A program made the position numbers and the translations under genes. From the NCBI RefSeq assembly GCF_004345825.1, contig NZ_SLXM01000009.1, forward strand, positions 1-64,000: 64,000 nt of DNA. Direction: 5' to 3'. Origin of the DNA: Tenacibaculum skagerrakense. GTDB lineage: Bacteria > Bacteroidota > Bacteroidia > Flavobacteriales > Flavobacteriaceae. A model generated the notes under the pieces. It did not search any database and had not been told where the DNA came from. It saw only the letters and a list, made by a program, of their open reading frames with translations. Positions 8,981-17,547 of this stretch are shown piece after piece (within the stretch, counting starts at the first letter, position 1; every line of letters begins with the position of its first letter).

Positions 8981-10114
8981 ATGAAAACAGTACAGTTACA
9001 AAAAAGGAGAGATGCTGACTGGGAATATTTAGGTGAAAATATTCCATTAAAAAACCCTTTAGTATTAGTTTTTGGAAACAGGTATTTACTTGAAGACGAA
9101 AACATATACAACGAGGTTAGAGCAATATTTAAAGATGGACATATCGTTTTTGGATCAACAGCAGGCGATATCACAGCTGAACATGTTGAAGTAAAATCGA
9201 TTACAATAACTGCAATTGAGTTTGAAAAAAGCTGTTTCGAAATCAAACGCATAAATGTATTAGAATCTAACTCAAATAGTTTCGATACAGGAAAAGAATT
9301 GATTAATCAGCTTCCTAAAGAAGGATTGAAGCATGTTTTTATTGTTTCTGAAGGCAGATTTATGAACGGAAGTGAGTTAACTCAAGGAATGAATGCTGCC
9401 ACAAATAGCGATTTATTAATAACTGGAGCTCTTTGTGGAGATGATGGTAGATTCCAAAAAACAGTAGCTGCTTACAATGAAAATCCTAAACCAGGTGAAG
9501 TAATAGCAATAGGTTTATACGGAGAAACTTTGGAAGTATCTTTTTCTATAAATGATGGTTGGACTCCTTTTGGACCTGACAGAATAGTAACGAAATCTAA
9601 AGGAAATATTTTGTACGAATTAGACGACAAACCTGCGTTGGATTTATACAAAAAATACCTTGGAGAAAAATCTAAAGAGTTACCTGGAGCGGCACTTTTA
9701 TATCCTTTAAAAGTTAAATCATGTAATGAAAATCATTCTATTGTAAGAACAATTTTAAATATTGACGAGGAAAATCATTCGATGATTTTAGCAGGAAATA
9801 TATTAGAAGGAGAGAAGGTCCAGTTAATGATGACGCATGTAGATAATATTGTAAATGCGTCTGAATTAGCTGCCGAGAACGCTAATAAAATAAGACAAAA
9901 CAAACCAGAATTAGCAATTTTAGTGAGTTGTATTGGACGAAAGTTGGTGCTTGATCAACGTGTAGAAGAAGAAGTAGAAGAAGTTATTGAAATTATAGGT
10001 AAACAAGCAACTGTTTGTGGCATGTATTCATATGGAGAAATCGCTCCTTTTAATGGTGAAAATAATTGTCAATTGCACAACCAAACAATGACAATTACCC
10101 TAATCAGTGAATGA
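8981..10114 (+). CDS. FIST-domain sensor protein (NosP-like)
   Basis: The 377-residue soluble protein has FIST-N (about 30-225; motif VFGSTAGDI, ALCGDDGRFQ) followed by FIST-C (about 230-370; ALLYPLKV, LVSCIGRKLVLDQR, CGMYSYGEIAPF). There is no signal peptide or membrane helix. FIST proteins are sensory modules. A subset, NosP, binds heme and nitric oxide and regulates a co-encoded histidine kinase. That arrangement is present here, since the next gene is a soluble kinase overlapping this stop codon. Heme or NO binding cannot be confirmed from sequence, and an amino-acid ligand is the alternative proposed for FIST domains. It opens a two-gene operon preceded by the 8836 repeat. Confidence 0.9.
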   Translation: MKTVQLQKRRDADWEYLGENIPLKNPLVLVFGNRYLLEDENIYNEVRAIFKDGHIVFGSTAGDITAEHVEVKSITITAIEFEKSCFEIKRINVLESNSNSFDTGKELINQLPKEGLKHVFIVSEGRFMNGSELTQGMNAATNSDLLITGALCGDDGRFQKTVAAYNENPKPGEVIAIGLYGETLEVSFSINDGWTPFGPDRIVTKSKGNILYELDDKPALDLYKKYLGEKSKELPGAALLYPLKVKSCNENHSIVRTILNIDEENHSMILAGNILEGEKVQLMMTHVDNIVNASELAAENANKIRQNKPELAILVSCIGRKLVLDQRVEEEVEEVIEIIGKQATVCGMYSYGEIAPFNGENNCQLHNQTMTITLISE

Positions 10115-11157
10115 TGAATTCTCTTTTAAAAAGACAAATAAGCAAGTTTTTACCTGATTATCTTCAGCACAATGAAGATTTGGATGTTTTTTTAGAAGCT
10201 ATAGGTAAGTCTTATAATTTTTACGACCAACAATCCTTAATGTTACAAAGAGCTACTACTATTAGCTCAGAGGAATTGTCAGTTGCTAGTGAAAATCTTC
10301 AAAAACAGACGGATGCCCAAAAAGAAATCATAGAAAAATTAAAGAATGTCATTCATACATTGAAGTTTTATGAGTTAGAAGAAGACGCTTCTTTAGAAGG
10401 TTCCAATTCTTTGAAATTAATTGATTTTATTAATCATCAAACTAAGGAGATTATAAATATTAATAAAGAAAAGGATAAGCTATTAAAGTATTTGAAGCGA
10501 CAAAATCAAGAACTCAATGATTATGCTCATATGGTTTCTCACGATTTGGTTACGCCGCTTCAAAATATTGAAACTCTAGCTCATTTAATTGAAGATGATT
10601 ACAGAGATGAAATTGATGCTACTGGAGTGCAAAAATTAAAATTGATAAGTGAAAATGTACATCGAGTAGAAACTTTAATTAGTGCAATTAGAGATTATTC
10701 CTCTATAAAAATTGTAGGTAAAGAAGATCTTGAAATAGATCTGCACAAAATAATTGATGATACTATTCAAGAACTTTCTATAGATGAAAATATTAGGATA
10801 AAAATTAAAGATGATTTACCGAAACTAAAAGGAGAGAAAAATTGCTTTAAACACTTATTTTTTAATCTAATAAAAAATGCTATTAAGTTTAATGATAAAG
10901 ATAAAAAGGAAATTGAAATTGGTTATAATGAAGAAGAAGGTTTCTGGAAGTTTTACATAAAAGATAACGGAAATGGTATAGACGAACCCTATTTGAAAAA
11001 AGTTTTTTTAGCTTTTTTTAAATTAGAAAACAACACTAAATCTGCTGGGTTAGGATTGTCAATTGTAAAAAAAGTTACCGATTTGTATGAAGGAAACGTT
11101 TGGGCAGAATCAGAAGTTAATGAAGGTTCTACTTTTTTCTTCACAATAAAAAAATAA
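10114..11157 (+). CDS. Soluble histidine kinase partner of the FIST protein
   Basis: A 347-residue protein with no membrane helix. It has an N-terminal helical/coiled-coil region (to about 130), a HisKA dimerisation domain with the phospho-accepting His in VSHDLVTPLQ (about residue 143), and an ATPase domain with N box NLIKNAIKF, G1 DNGNGID and G2 SAGLGLSIVKK. I place the start at 10114 because the paralogue at 15430 begins with the same MNSLLKRQI. An ATG at 10111 also exists, and the FIST stop overlaps here. Lacking its own sensor domain, it should take its signal from the FIST protein. It has no receiver domain, so phosphate must leave through a separate receiver or the HPt at 16476. Confidence 0.92.
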   Translation: MNSLLKRQISKFLPDYLQHNEDLDVFLEAIGKSYNFYDQQSLMLQRATTISSEELSVASENLQKQTDAQKEIIEKLKNVIHTLKFYELEEDASLEGSNSLKLIDFINHQTKEIININKEKDKLLKYLKRQNQELNDYAHMVSHDLVTPLQNIETLAHLIEDDYRDEIDATGVQKLKLISENVHRVETLISAIRDYSSIKIVGKEDLEIDLHKIIDDTIQELSIDENIRIKIKDDLPKLKGEKNCFKHLFFNLIKNAIKFNDKDKKEIEIGYNEEEGFWKFYIKDNGNGIDEPYLKKVFLAFFKLENNTKSAGLGLSIVKKVTDLYEGNVWAESEVNEGSTFFFTIKK

Positions 11158-11160
11158 AAA

Positions 11161-11192
11161 AGAGATAGATTATTCTATAATAATCTATCTCT
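11161..11192. terminator. Bidirectional terminator between convergent kinase and PLP-enzyme genes
   Basis: A perfect 14-bp stem (AGAGATAGATTATT at 11161-11174, complement at 11179-11192) has a CTAT loop. An A-rich run on its left becomes the T tract for leftward transcription, so it is strongest for the minus-strand PLP gene. It also lies just after the kinase stop on the plus strand. Confidence 0.85.
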
Positions 11193-11214
11193 TCTATATT
11201 AATAAATCTTGTTA

Positions 11215-13056
11215 TTATAAACTTTTTACAAAATCTAAAAACACCTCTTTATGTTTTTCTAAGTCCATGTTTCCAGATAAGGCAACTCTGGCAATATAAT
11301 CTTTGTCTTCTTCTTTTGTAGTTCCTTGTGTAGAAGTAGCAGGAATTGTCCAATAACAACCTTTTAATTGTCCGTAACTTACACAGTATTTACTTTCATC
11401 TGGAATTTGGGTAATCATTAAATCAATTAATTTAAGATTTAATGCTCTTTTATAAGTTTCTCTTTCTTCCTTTGTATTACCTTTTGTAGGTAAATCTAAT
11501 GAAAACACAGATGGCGTAAATCCTTCTTGTGCCAATTCCTCAGAAACAAAATTAATTTTAGCCTCTGGTAATACTTCTTCAATAAAAGTTACAAACTCAC
11601 GAGTATTTTTGTAGGCGCTTTCAATCCTTTGATTCATTGAAGGCATTTGCGCTGCCAAAATTTGTAATTGCAAGTCGGTGGCTTCGTTATCACACAATTG
11701 AATATGATATGCTATTTTATCCATTAAGTAAGCTGCTTTTGTATTTGCTGTACAATACCCAGCTGTACATCTTCCACCACTTGGAAATTTAGAACCACTT
11801 ACATAAGCTATTGTTTTAACTGATGAAAGTATTTCGTTATCTCCTAAGAAATGTACATTCGGACAAAATGTTTGGTCTAAAATAAAAACAGGTTCAATTG
11901 CTCTTTCATTTGAAGTAGTTTTTCGTTCTTTACTTAATACTTCTTTAAGTTTTAATAAATCCGGAACTTCAACTCTTGGATTCGTAGGAATTTCAGCTAT
12001 GATATATGGAACGGCATTTTCTTTTGCAATAGTTTCTAATACTCTGTCAATACTATTTACCATATCATAACCGCCGTCAACAGGTAAATCCATTACTTCT
12101 ACATTGTTTAAACATGCTGCAACTCTTCTTGCTTGGTCGTTTGTTCCTCCATAACAATTTGGTGGAACTACAATTTTAATTGGACGGTTATTATAATTCT
12201 CAATGGCATGATCAATCAATCCCATTACAATGGCATACTGAATTGAAAGTCCGCTAGAACCTACAACAGCATTAGTATTAACTCCAGTAATTTCTTTTAT
12301 GGTTTTTAATACTGTTGTTTTATTTGCTTTGGTGTCAAAATTCGGTGAATCTTTAGTAGAATTTGTTAACTCCTGTAAAGCAATTAATGTATTGGCAGGA
12401 GTCATAGCTATTGTTTCCCTTCTTCTTACATGTTGTATTTCAGAAATATAATTTTTATTGTCATCTCCATTTACCAATAAAATACTTCCTAAGTCATTTC
12501 GGATATTAATGATAAAATCAACATTTACAGAGTTGTCAAAATTGTAAATATCTTTTTTGTTATCAAATAGAATAGTGGTTCCTTCAAAATCAGGGATTTC
12601 TTGAGTTGACTCTAATTGCTGTACTTGAAATTGATAACCATACACTTTCTTGACAGTTTCTATGTCAAAAGATTTTGGCAACTCATTTTTTACAAGAAGT
12701 AATGTATTCTTTTTTTCAAATATGTTTTTTCTAAGAACAGCTAAAATAGGAATGCTTTCAGAAGAAAAACTAATTACGTGGTCTGATGTTATTTGATTCA
12801 AATTAGCAATGGTCCATTCTAATACACAAGATAATGGATGTCCTAATCTAATATAATCAAATGCAGTAGGTAATTCGTTAAGTGCATTTGAACTGTAATT
12901 ATTGCTTTTAAAAAGATTTTCAAATGTGTATAAAAACGCTGTTTTAGCAAGTTCTTCATTATAAATATCTAATCGATGTGTAGTAAGATGTAACCAATCT
13001 TTAGGTAAGTTAGTTAGTACGTTTTTTATATAATTTACTACCGTATTTTCTAGCAT
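11215..13056 (-). CDS. PLP-dependent Cys/Met-metabolism-type enzyme with long N-terminal extension
   Basis: The C-terminal two thirds match fold-type I PLP enzymes of the Cys/Met (cystathionine gamma-synthase/lyase) group. Motifs are GSSGLSIQYAIVMGLIDHAI for cofactor phosphate contact, IIAEIPTNPRVEVPDL, and the Schiff-base lysine in YVSGSKFPSGGRCTAG (K423). The chosen ATG at 13056 gives 613 residues. An ATG 42 bases upstream adds an implausible MKLAYLAAYFKKYI. Family enzymes usually have about 400 residues, so the first 200 residues are extra and of unknown role. The substrate is not known. The gene stands alone between the two signalling operons, transcribed against both, and its upstream region is shared with the H-NOX operon promoter. 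Confidence 0.8.
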   Translation of the reverse strand: MLENTVVNYIKNVLTNLPKDWLHLTTHRLDIYNEELAKTAFLYTFENLFKSNNYSSNALNELPTAFDYIRLGHPLSCVLEWTIANLNQITSDHVISFSSESIPILAVLRKNIFEKKNTLLLVKNELPKSFDIETVKKVYGYQFQVQQLESTQEIPDFEGTTILFDNKKDIYNFDNSVNVDFIINIRNDLGSILLVNGDDNKNYISEIQHVRRRETIAMTPANTLIALQELTNSTKDSPNFDTKANKTTVLKTIKEITGVNTNAVVGSSGLSIQYAIVMGLIDHAIENYNNRPIKIVVPPNCYGGTNDQARRVAACLNNVEVMDLPVDGGYDMVNSIDRVLETIAKENAVPYIIAEIPTNPRVEVPDLLKLKEVLSKERKTTSNERAIEPVFILDQTFCPNVHFLGDNEILSSVKTIAYVSGSKFPSGGRCTAGYCTANTKAAYLMDKIAYHIQLCDNEATDLQLQILAAQMPSMNQRIESAYKNTREFVTFIEEVLPEAKINFVSEELAQEGFTPSVFSLDLPTKGNTKEERETYKRALNLKLIDLMITQIPDESKYCVSYGQLKGCYWTIPATSTQGTTKEEDKDYIARVALSGNMDLEKHKEVFLDFVKSL

Positions 13057-13135
13057 AATATATTTCTTGAAATAAGCTGCAAGATACGCCAATTTCAATT
13101 TTTAACCTTATAATTAGCTCAAGGTTTAACATTTT

Positions 13136-13163
13136 ATCTAAACTTACTAGTTTTTCGTCTAAA
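13136..13163 (+). promoter_or_regulatory. 21-bp-phased direct repeat upstream of the H-NOX operon (LytTR-like site)
   Basis: ATCTAAACTT (13136-13145) and TCTAAA (13158-13163) repeat the element at 8836 with identical phasing (TCTAA cores 21 bp apart). On the minus strand TAAGTTTAG fits every position of the published LytTR half-site pattern. It ends 73 bases before the chosen ATG of the response-regulator gene. Control by the LytTR regulator at 16799, the last gene of this operon, would be autoregulation. That is inference. Confidence 0.5.
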
Positions 13164-13235
13164 GTAACGTAAGGTTGTTGTTGTCATATTTTCATTTTCT
13201 TGAAAAAACTCTTATTTTTAATACAAACTACAGTT

Positions 13236-13658
13236 ATGAATATTTTAAAAAGGAGTTTAAATATTTTATTGATAGAAGATCATATGATTGAAATTGTTAA
13301 ATTTAAAAAAACAGTTTCTTATCATGATTTAAAGCATAATATTACTGAAGCAAAAGATGCAGATGAAGCATTTAAAATCTTAGAAGATAAAAATAATCTA
13401 CCGGATTTAATTTTATTAGATTTAAACATGCCTAGAATTAGCGGAATTGAGTTTTTATCTATTTTAAAAAAAGACGAAGATTTAAGGCATATTCCAACGG
13501 TTATATTAACTACATCCGATAATCAAAAAGATTTAGAAGAGTGTTATAGAATAGGCGTTTCGGGTTATGTATTAAAACCGTTAAAGTATAAAGATTACGA
13601 AACTAAAATTGAGGCAATTTTAACTTATTGGAGTTTAAACGAACTAAAAAAATATTAA
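13236..13658 (+). CDS. Single-domain response regulator (CheY/Rcp1-like)
   Basis: The 140-residue protein is one receiver domain: acidic pair in LLIEDH, phospho-acceptor D62 in LILLDLNMP, the Thr of ILTTSD and the Lys of YVLKPL. There is no output domain, so it acts as a phosphate shuttle or sink, or by protein contact. A TTG 36 bases upstream opens a longer frame, but the ATG at 13236 gives the usual N-terminus. The insertion after the acidic pair (IVKFKKTVSYHDL) is typical of Rcp1-like receivers paired with soluble kinases. It is the first gene of the H-NOX operon, with the H-NOX start 3 bases after its stop. Confidence 0.92.
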   Translation: MNILKRSLNILLIEDHMIEIVKFKKTVSYHDLKHNITEAKDADEAFKILEDKNNLPDLILLDLNMPRISGIEFLSILKKDEDLRHIPTVILTTSDNQKDLEECYRIGVSGYVLKPLKYKDYETKIEAILTYWSLNELKKY

Positions 13659-13660
13659 TT

Positions 13661-14221
13661 ATGAAAGGGATTGTTTTTACTGAATTTTTGGATTTAGTTG
13701 AAGAAAAGTTTGGTATTGAAATGGTGGATAAAATAATTTCAGAATCTAATTTAGAGTCTGAAGGCGCCTATACTTCCATAGGAACTTATCGATTTTCAGA
13801 GATGTTACAATTATTACAGAGTTTACATAAAAACTCAGGTATTTCAATTGATAAGTTATTATTAACCTATGGAGAACATTTTTTTTCAGTTATAGATAAA
13901 AGTTACTCAGGATTATTAGCTACCTACAAAGACCCAATTGAAATGCTTTCTTCTATAGAAAATCATATACATGTTGAAGTGAAAAAGATTTATCCTGATG
14001 CAGAACTACCTGAGTTTGTTGTTGAGGAAAAAACAGAAGACTCTTTAATTTTGATTTATAAATCAAGTAGAGCCATGCATCATTTTGGTTTAGGATTAAT
14101 GAATAAAACTTTTGAACATTTTAATAGTTCGGCAACCATAGTTTTAGAAAAGATTAAAGAAGACGGAACGGAAGTGAAGTTTGTGATTAAGAAAAACCCC
14201 CATGAATCTAGAGAAAATTGA
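13661..14221 (+). CDS. H-NOX heme nitric-oxide/oxygen-binding sensor
   Basis: The 186-residue protein spans one H-NOX (HNOB) domain. It starts MKGIVFTEFLDLVEEKFG as family members do. The heme-carboxylate motif YxSxR is intact (Y133, S135, R137 in IYKSSR). The proximal heme ligand lies in NHIHVEV, most likely H104 from its distance to Y133, otherwise H102. Stand-alone bacterial H-NOX proteins bind NO and inhibit a neighbouring histidine kinase. Here the kinase gene overlaps this stop codon by 20 bases, so the two are tightly coupled. The distal-pocket residue that would separate NO from O2 sensing cannot be judged without an alignment. Confidence 0.95.
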   Translation: MKGIVFTEFLDLVEEKFGIEMVDKIISESNLESEGAYTSIGTYRFSEMLQLLQSLHKNSGISIDKLLLTYGEHFFSVIDKSYSGLLATYKDPIEMLSSIENHIHVEVKKIYPDAELPEFVVEEKTEDSLILIYKSSRAMHHFGLGLMNKTFEHFNSSATIVLEKIKEDGTEVKFVIKKNPHESREN

Positions 14222-15413
14222 AATTTTAGAAAGAACCTTAAAACGAGAACGGGCAGCGAGAAAGGCTGCTGAGAAAATTCTTGAAGACAAATCAAGAGAG
14301 CTTTATTTGTTGTCAGAAGAATTACAGGAAACAAACTTGAAATTAGAAAATCTCCTTGATGAAAAATCTTCTGAGCTAAAAGGTGTTTTTGAAAACATAT
14401 TAGATGCTTACGTGGTCATGGATTTATCAGGTAACGTATTAAAGTTTAATGATGCAGCTACCGCTCTTTTTGGATATGATGTTACTAAAGAAAAACTAAA
14501 TGTTCTGAACTTAATTTATGAGGAAGATGAAGTATATGCGATGACTTCCTTTGGAGAATTGAAAACAAAAGGTTTTTTTAAGAATTATGAAGCAAGAGTT
14601 ATTACAAAAAGTAAAGAAATTAAGTGGGTGCATATAAATGCCAGTATAATTTTTGATAGAAATAATCTTCCAATTGCAGCACAAGGAATTGTTCGAGACA
14701 TTACTCATTTAAAACTTTTAGAAGAACAGAAAAAGCAAATACTTAATAAGCTTGAGAAAAGTAATGAAGAGCTTTACGAATATGCACATGTAGTTTCTCA
14801 TGATTTAAAATCACCTTTAAGAACCATAGATGCACTACTATCGTGGATTAAAGCAGATAATTTAGAGAAGTTTGATAGTGAAACTGTTCAAAATATCGAA
14901 TTAATTGAGAAAACAGTTGAGAATATGGATAGTTTAATATCAGATATTCTTAGTTATTCAAGTGCAGATTTTGCCGCAGAAGAAGTAGATGTGAATTTAA
15001 ATAAAGTTCTCCAAAATATAAAAACTACTTTATTTATTCCTACAAATATTACGTTAAGTATAAGTCCCAATTTACCAATTGTAAAAGGAGATAGTACTAA
15101 ATTTCAACAATTATTTCAAAATTTAATAAGCAACGCAATTAAATTTAACGATAAAGAAGAAGGACTTATTGAAATTGATTTCATTGAAGAACCTACATTT
15201 TATCAGTTCTCAGTTAAAGACAACGGTTTAGGAATAGAAAAAGAATTTCATGAAAAAATATTTAAAGTATTTCAATCGCTAACAAAAAGAGAAGATTCAA
15301 CCGGAATAGGCTTGTCTATAGTTAAGAAAATTGTAGACTTGTACAAAGGAAATATATGGTTAGAAAGCACTCCGAATGTAGGAACTACTTTTTATTTTAC
15401 AATTAAAAAATGA
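14202..15413 (+). CDS. PAS-domain soluble histidine kinase partner of H-NOX
   Basis: The 403-residue protein has an N-terminal coiled coil (1-58), a PAS/PAC module (about 60-170, FENILDAYVVMDLSGNVLKF to GIVRDITHLK), HisKA with H200 in VSHDLKSPLR, and an ATPase domain (N box NLISNAIKF, G1 DNGLGIE, G2 TGIGLSIVKK). There are no membrane helices. The start overlaps the H-NOX frame by 20 bases. Position and overlap mark it as the H-NOX-associated kinase. The coiled coil is a plausible contact surface, and PAS could add a second signal. It has no receiver domain. Confidence 0.93.
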   Translation: MNLEKIEILERTLKRERAARKAAEKILEDKSRELYLLSEELQETNLKLENLLDEKSSELKGVFENILDAYVVMDLSGNVLKFNDAATALFGYDVTKEKLNVLNLIYEEDEVYAMTSFGELKTKGFFKNYEARVITKSKEIKWVHINASIIFDRNNLPIAAQGIVRDITHLKLLEEQKKQILNKLEKSNEELYEYAHVVSHDLKSPLRTIDALLSWIKADNLEKFDSETVQNIELIEKTVENMDSLISDILSYSSADFAAEEVDVNLNKVLQNIKTTLFIPTNITLSISPNLPIVKGDSTKFQQLFQNLISNAIKFNDKEEGLIEIDFIEEPTFYQFSVKDNGLGIEKEFHEKIFKVFQSLTKREDSTGIGLSIVKKIVDLYKGNIWLESTPNVGTTFYFTIKK

Positions 15414-15429
15414 AACTCATAAAAGAATA

Positions 15430-16473
15430 ATGAATTCTCTTTTAAAAAGACAAATAAGGAAATATTTACCCAAAGATGTTTTGGAGAGTGGAAGGCTGGA
15501 AGAGTTTTTGGATGCTATAAATAGGTCTTATGAAAATTCTGATGACCAGTTTCTTATGTTACAAAGAGCCACAACTATTAGTTCAGAAGAGCTTTCCGAA
15601 GCAAGTGATAAACTGAAGGAAGAAACTAAAGAGCAACGAAAGCTTATTGAAAAGTTAAAAAGTGTATTAAATACATTGAAGGCTTATGAGTTGGAGGAAG
15701 GTACTATTACTGAAAGCTCGAATACATTAAGTTTATTAGATTTTATTGATAATCAAACCAAAGAAATTGTAAAAATTAATAAACAAAAGGATAAGTTACT
15801 TTATAATCTAGAACGTCAGAATCAGGAGTTAAATGATTATACGCATATGATTTCTCATGATTTGGTTTCTCCACTACAAAGTATAGAAACATTAACCCAA
15901 TGGTTAATCGATGATCATAAAGAATATCTTAATGAAGAAGGAAAAAATCATATAGAATTAATAAGAGAGCACGTAGAGAAGATAGATACACTAGTGGCTT
16001 CTATTAGAAAGTATTCTAGAATCATCAGAACGGTTAAAACGTATTCAGATTTTGATTTGAATGATGTTATTCTTACCATACAAAGAGAATTAAGATTGCC
16101 AGAGAACGTTAAAATTTATATTCCTAGAAGTTTACCAACGCTCAATGGAGATAAGTATTGTTGTAAAGAGTTGTTTATCAATTTAATAGATAACGCAGTA
16201 AAGTTTAACGATAAAGAAAATCAGCAAATTGAAGTAGGATATGAAGAGTCAGACTCTTACTGGAAATTTTATGTAAAAGATAACGGAAAAGGAATAGACA
16301 GTGCTTACCTCGAAAAAGTATTTGTGGCGTTTGCTAAACTAGAAAACGATTATAAGTCGGCAGGAATGGGATTAGCAATTGTGAAAAAAATCATAGATGT
16401 ATATCAAGGAAAAGTCTGGATAGAATCTGAATTAAATAAAGGAACTACGGTATACTTCACTATAAAAAAATAG
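15430..16473 (+). CDS. Second soluble histidine kinase, paralogue of the FIST-associated kinase
   Basis: A 347-residue kinase of the same length and layout as the one at 10114. It has an N-terminal helical region, HisKA with H143 in ISHDLVSPLQ, and an ATPase domain (NLIDNAVKF, DNGKGID, SAGMGLAIVKK). The first 29 nucleotides of the two genes are identical, and MLQRATTISSEELS is shared. It sits 16 bases after the PAS kinase. Having two kinase types in the H-NOX operon and a twin in the FIST operon suggests that both sensors feed one shared relay. There is no receiver domain and no membrane segment. Confidence 0.92.
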   Translation: MNSLLKRQIRKYLPKDVLESGRLEEFLDAINRSYENSDDQFLMLQRATTISSEELSEASDKLKEETKEQRKLIEKLKSVLNTLKAYELEEGTITESSNTLSLLDFIDNQTKEIVKINKQKDKLLYNLERQNQELNDYTHMISHDLVSPLQSIETLTQWLIDDHKEYLNEEGKNHIELIREHVEKIDTLVASIRKYSRIIRTVKTYSDFDLNDVILTIQRELRLPENVKIYIPRSLPTLNGDKYCCKELFINLIDNAVKFNDKENQQIEVGYEESDSYWKFYVKDNGKGIDSAYLEKVFVAFAKLENDYKSAGMGLAIVKKIIDVYQGKVWIESELNKGTTVYFTIKK

Positions 16474-16475
16474 TA

Positions 16476-16793
16476 ATGGAAACACCCAATCTAAATTATC
16501 TTAAAGAGTTAGCCAGAGGAGATCAAGAACTCATTAATCAATTAAAGGAGGTTTTAAAAACTGAATTTCCTGAAGAAAAAAAAGATTATTACGATAGTTT
16601 AGAAGCCAAAAACTATAAATTAATAGCCGAGAATGTACATAGAATTAAACATAAAATTAGTATTTTAGGACTTGAGATAGCTTATAAACTAGCAAATGAT
16701 TATGAAAATGAATTGAGAGCATCAAATTCTGATAAAAAAGATGCTTTTGAGAACATACTAGTAGTTATCTCAAACTATTTGAAAACTATATAA
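16476..16793 (+). CDS. Histidine phosphotransfer (HPt) protein
   Basis: A 105-residue all-helical protein. The HPt core reads NVHRIKHKISILGLE, with the phospho-accepting His most likely H55, followed by the second helix ending YENELR. It starts 2 bases after the kinase stop and ends 5 bases before the LytTR regulator. Stand-alone HPt proteins carry phosphate between receivers. Its place between kinases without receivers and a LytTR receiver suggests that it collects phosphate via the receiver at 13236. Which receiver it serves is inference. Confidence 0.85.
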   Translation: METPNLNYLKELARGDQELINQLKEVLKTEFPEEKKDYYDSLEAKNYKLIAENVHRIKHKISILGLEIAYKLANDYENELRASNSDKKDAFENILVVISNYLKTI

Positions 16794-16798
16794 ATTTT

Positions 16799-17530
16799 AT
16801 GGACTGTATTGTTATTGATGATGAGAAAATGGCCCGAATCATCATTAAAACTTTTTGCGATGAAACAAAAGACATCAATGTTGTTGAAGAGTTTTCTAAT
16901 TCAATGGATGCCTTTAAATTCTTACACTCAAATAAAGTAGACCTAATCTTTTTGGATATTCACATGCCTGGGTTTTCAGGATTGGACTTTATTAAAACAT
17001 TAAAAGATCCGCCTAAAGTAATATTTACTACATCCGACTCTAAGTTTGCTATTGAGGCATTTGAATATAATTTTATTGTAGATTATTTATTAAAACCTGT
17101 TTCTGCCGAAAGGTTTACTAAGGCTATTGAAAAAGCTCAAAAACTTATTTATTTAGAGAACTTAGATAGTTCAGAAAAACCAACGAGCAATTCGAACCAA
17201 GAAGAAGAAGAGGAACATAAAAATGATTTCTACGTAAACATAGATAGAAGGTTAGTGAAAATTGACTTACCATCAATTTGTTATGTTCAGGCTAAAGGAG
17301 ATTATATCTATGTAAAAACAGATGCTAACGAATATGAAGTACATGCTTCTTTGAAAAAAATTGAGCAAAAGTTGCCTTCTTCACTTTTTTTAAAAGTACA
17401 TAGATCTTACATTATTAATGTCAAAAAAATAATTGATATAGAAGATAATAGTGTGCTTATCAATAGAGATGTAATTCCAGTTAGTAGATCTAACAGGCCA
17501 GACCTAATGAAAAGGCTAGATTTATTATAA
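16799..17530 (+). CDS. LytTR-family response regulator
   Basis: The 243-residue protein has a receiver (1-120, acidic pair VIDDE, phospho-acceptor D53 in LIFLDIHMPG, Lys in YLLKPV) and a LytTR DNA-binding domain (about 150-243, YVQAKGDYIYV, LKVHRSYIINV, IPVSRS). An acidic Q/E-rich linker separates them. LytTR regulators bind two 9-bp direct repeats spaced so that half-sites repeat every 21-22 bp. Repeats with this exact phase lie upstream of both sensor operons and at all three promoter regions of the adjacent exopolysaccharide cluster. It is the last gene of the six-gene H-NOX operon and the most plausible transcriptional output. Confidence 0.95.
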   Translation: MDCIVIDDEKMARIIIKTFCDETKDINVVEEFSNSMDAFKFLHSNKVDLIFLDIHMPGFSGLDFIKTLKDPPKVIFTTSDSKFAIEAFEYNFIVDYLLKPVSAERFTKAIEKAQKLIYLENLDSSEKPTSNSNQEEEEEHKNDFYVNIDRRLVKIDLPSICYVQAKGDYIYVKTDANEYEVHASLKKIEQKLPSSLFLKVHRSYIINVKKIIDIEDNSVLINRDVIPVSRSNRPDLMKRLDLL

Positions 17531-17547
17531 AAGACAACTTCCTTTTC

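Noticed and set aside
13200..13235. TTG-started N-terminal extension of the receiver at 13236
   Set aside because: The extra residues MKKLLFLIQTTV are not part of a receiver fold, and the ATG at 13236 gives the usual N-terminus.
13628..13660. Upstream ATG for the H-NOX gene
   Set aside because: It lies inside the receiver gene. The ATG at 13661 gives the standard H-NOX start MKGIVF.
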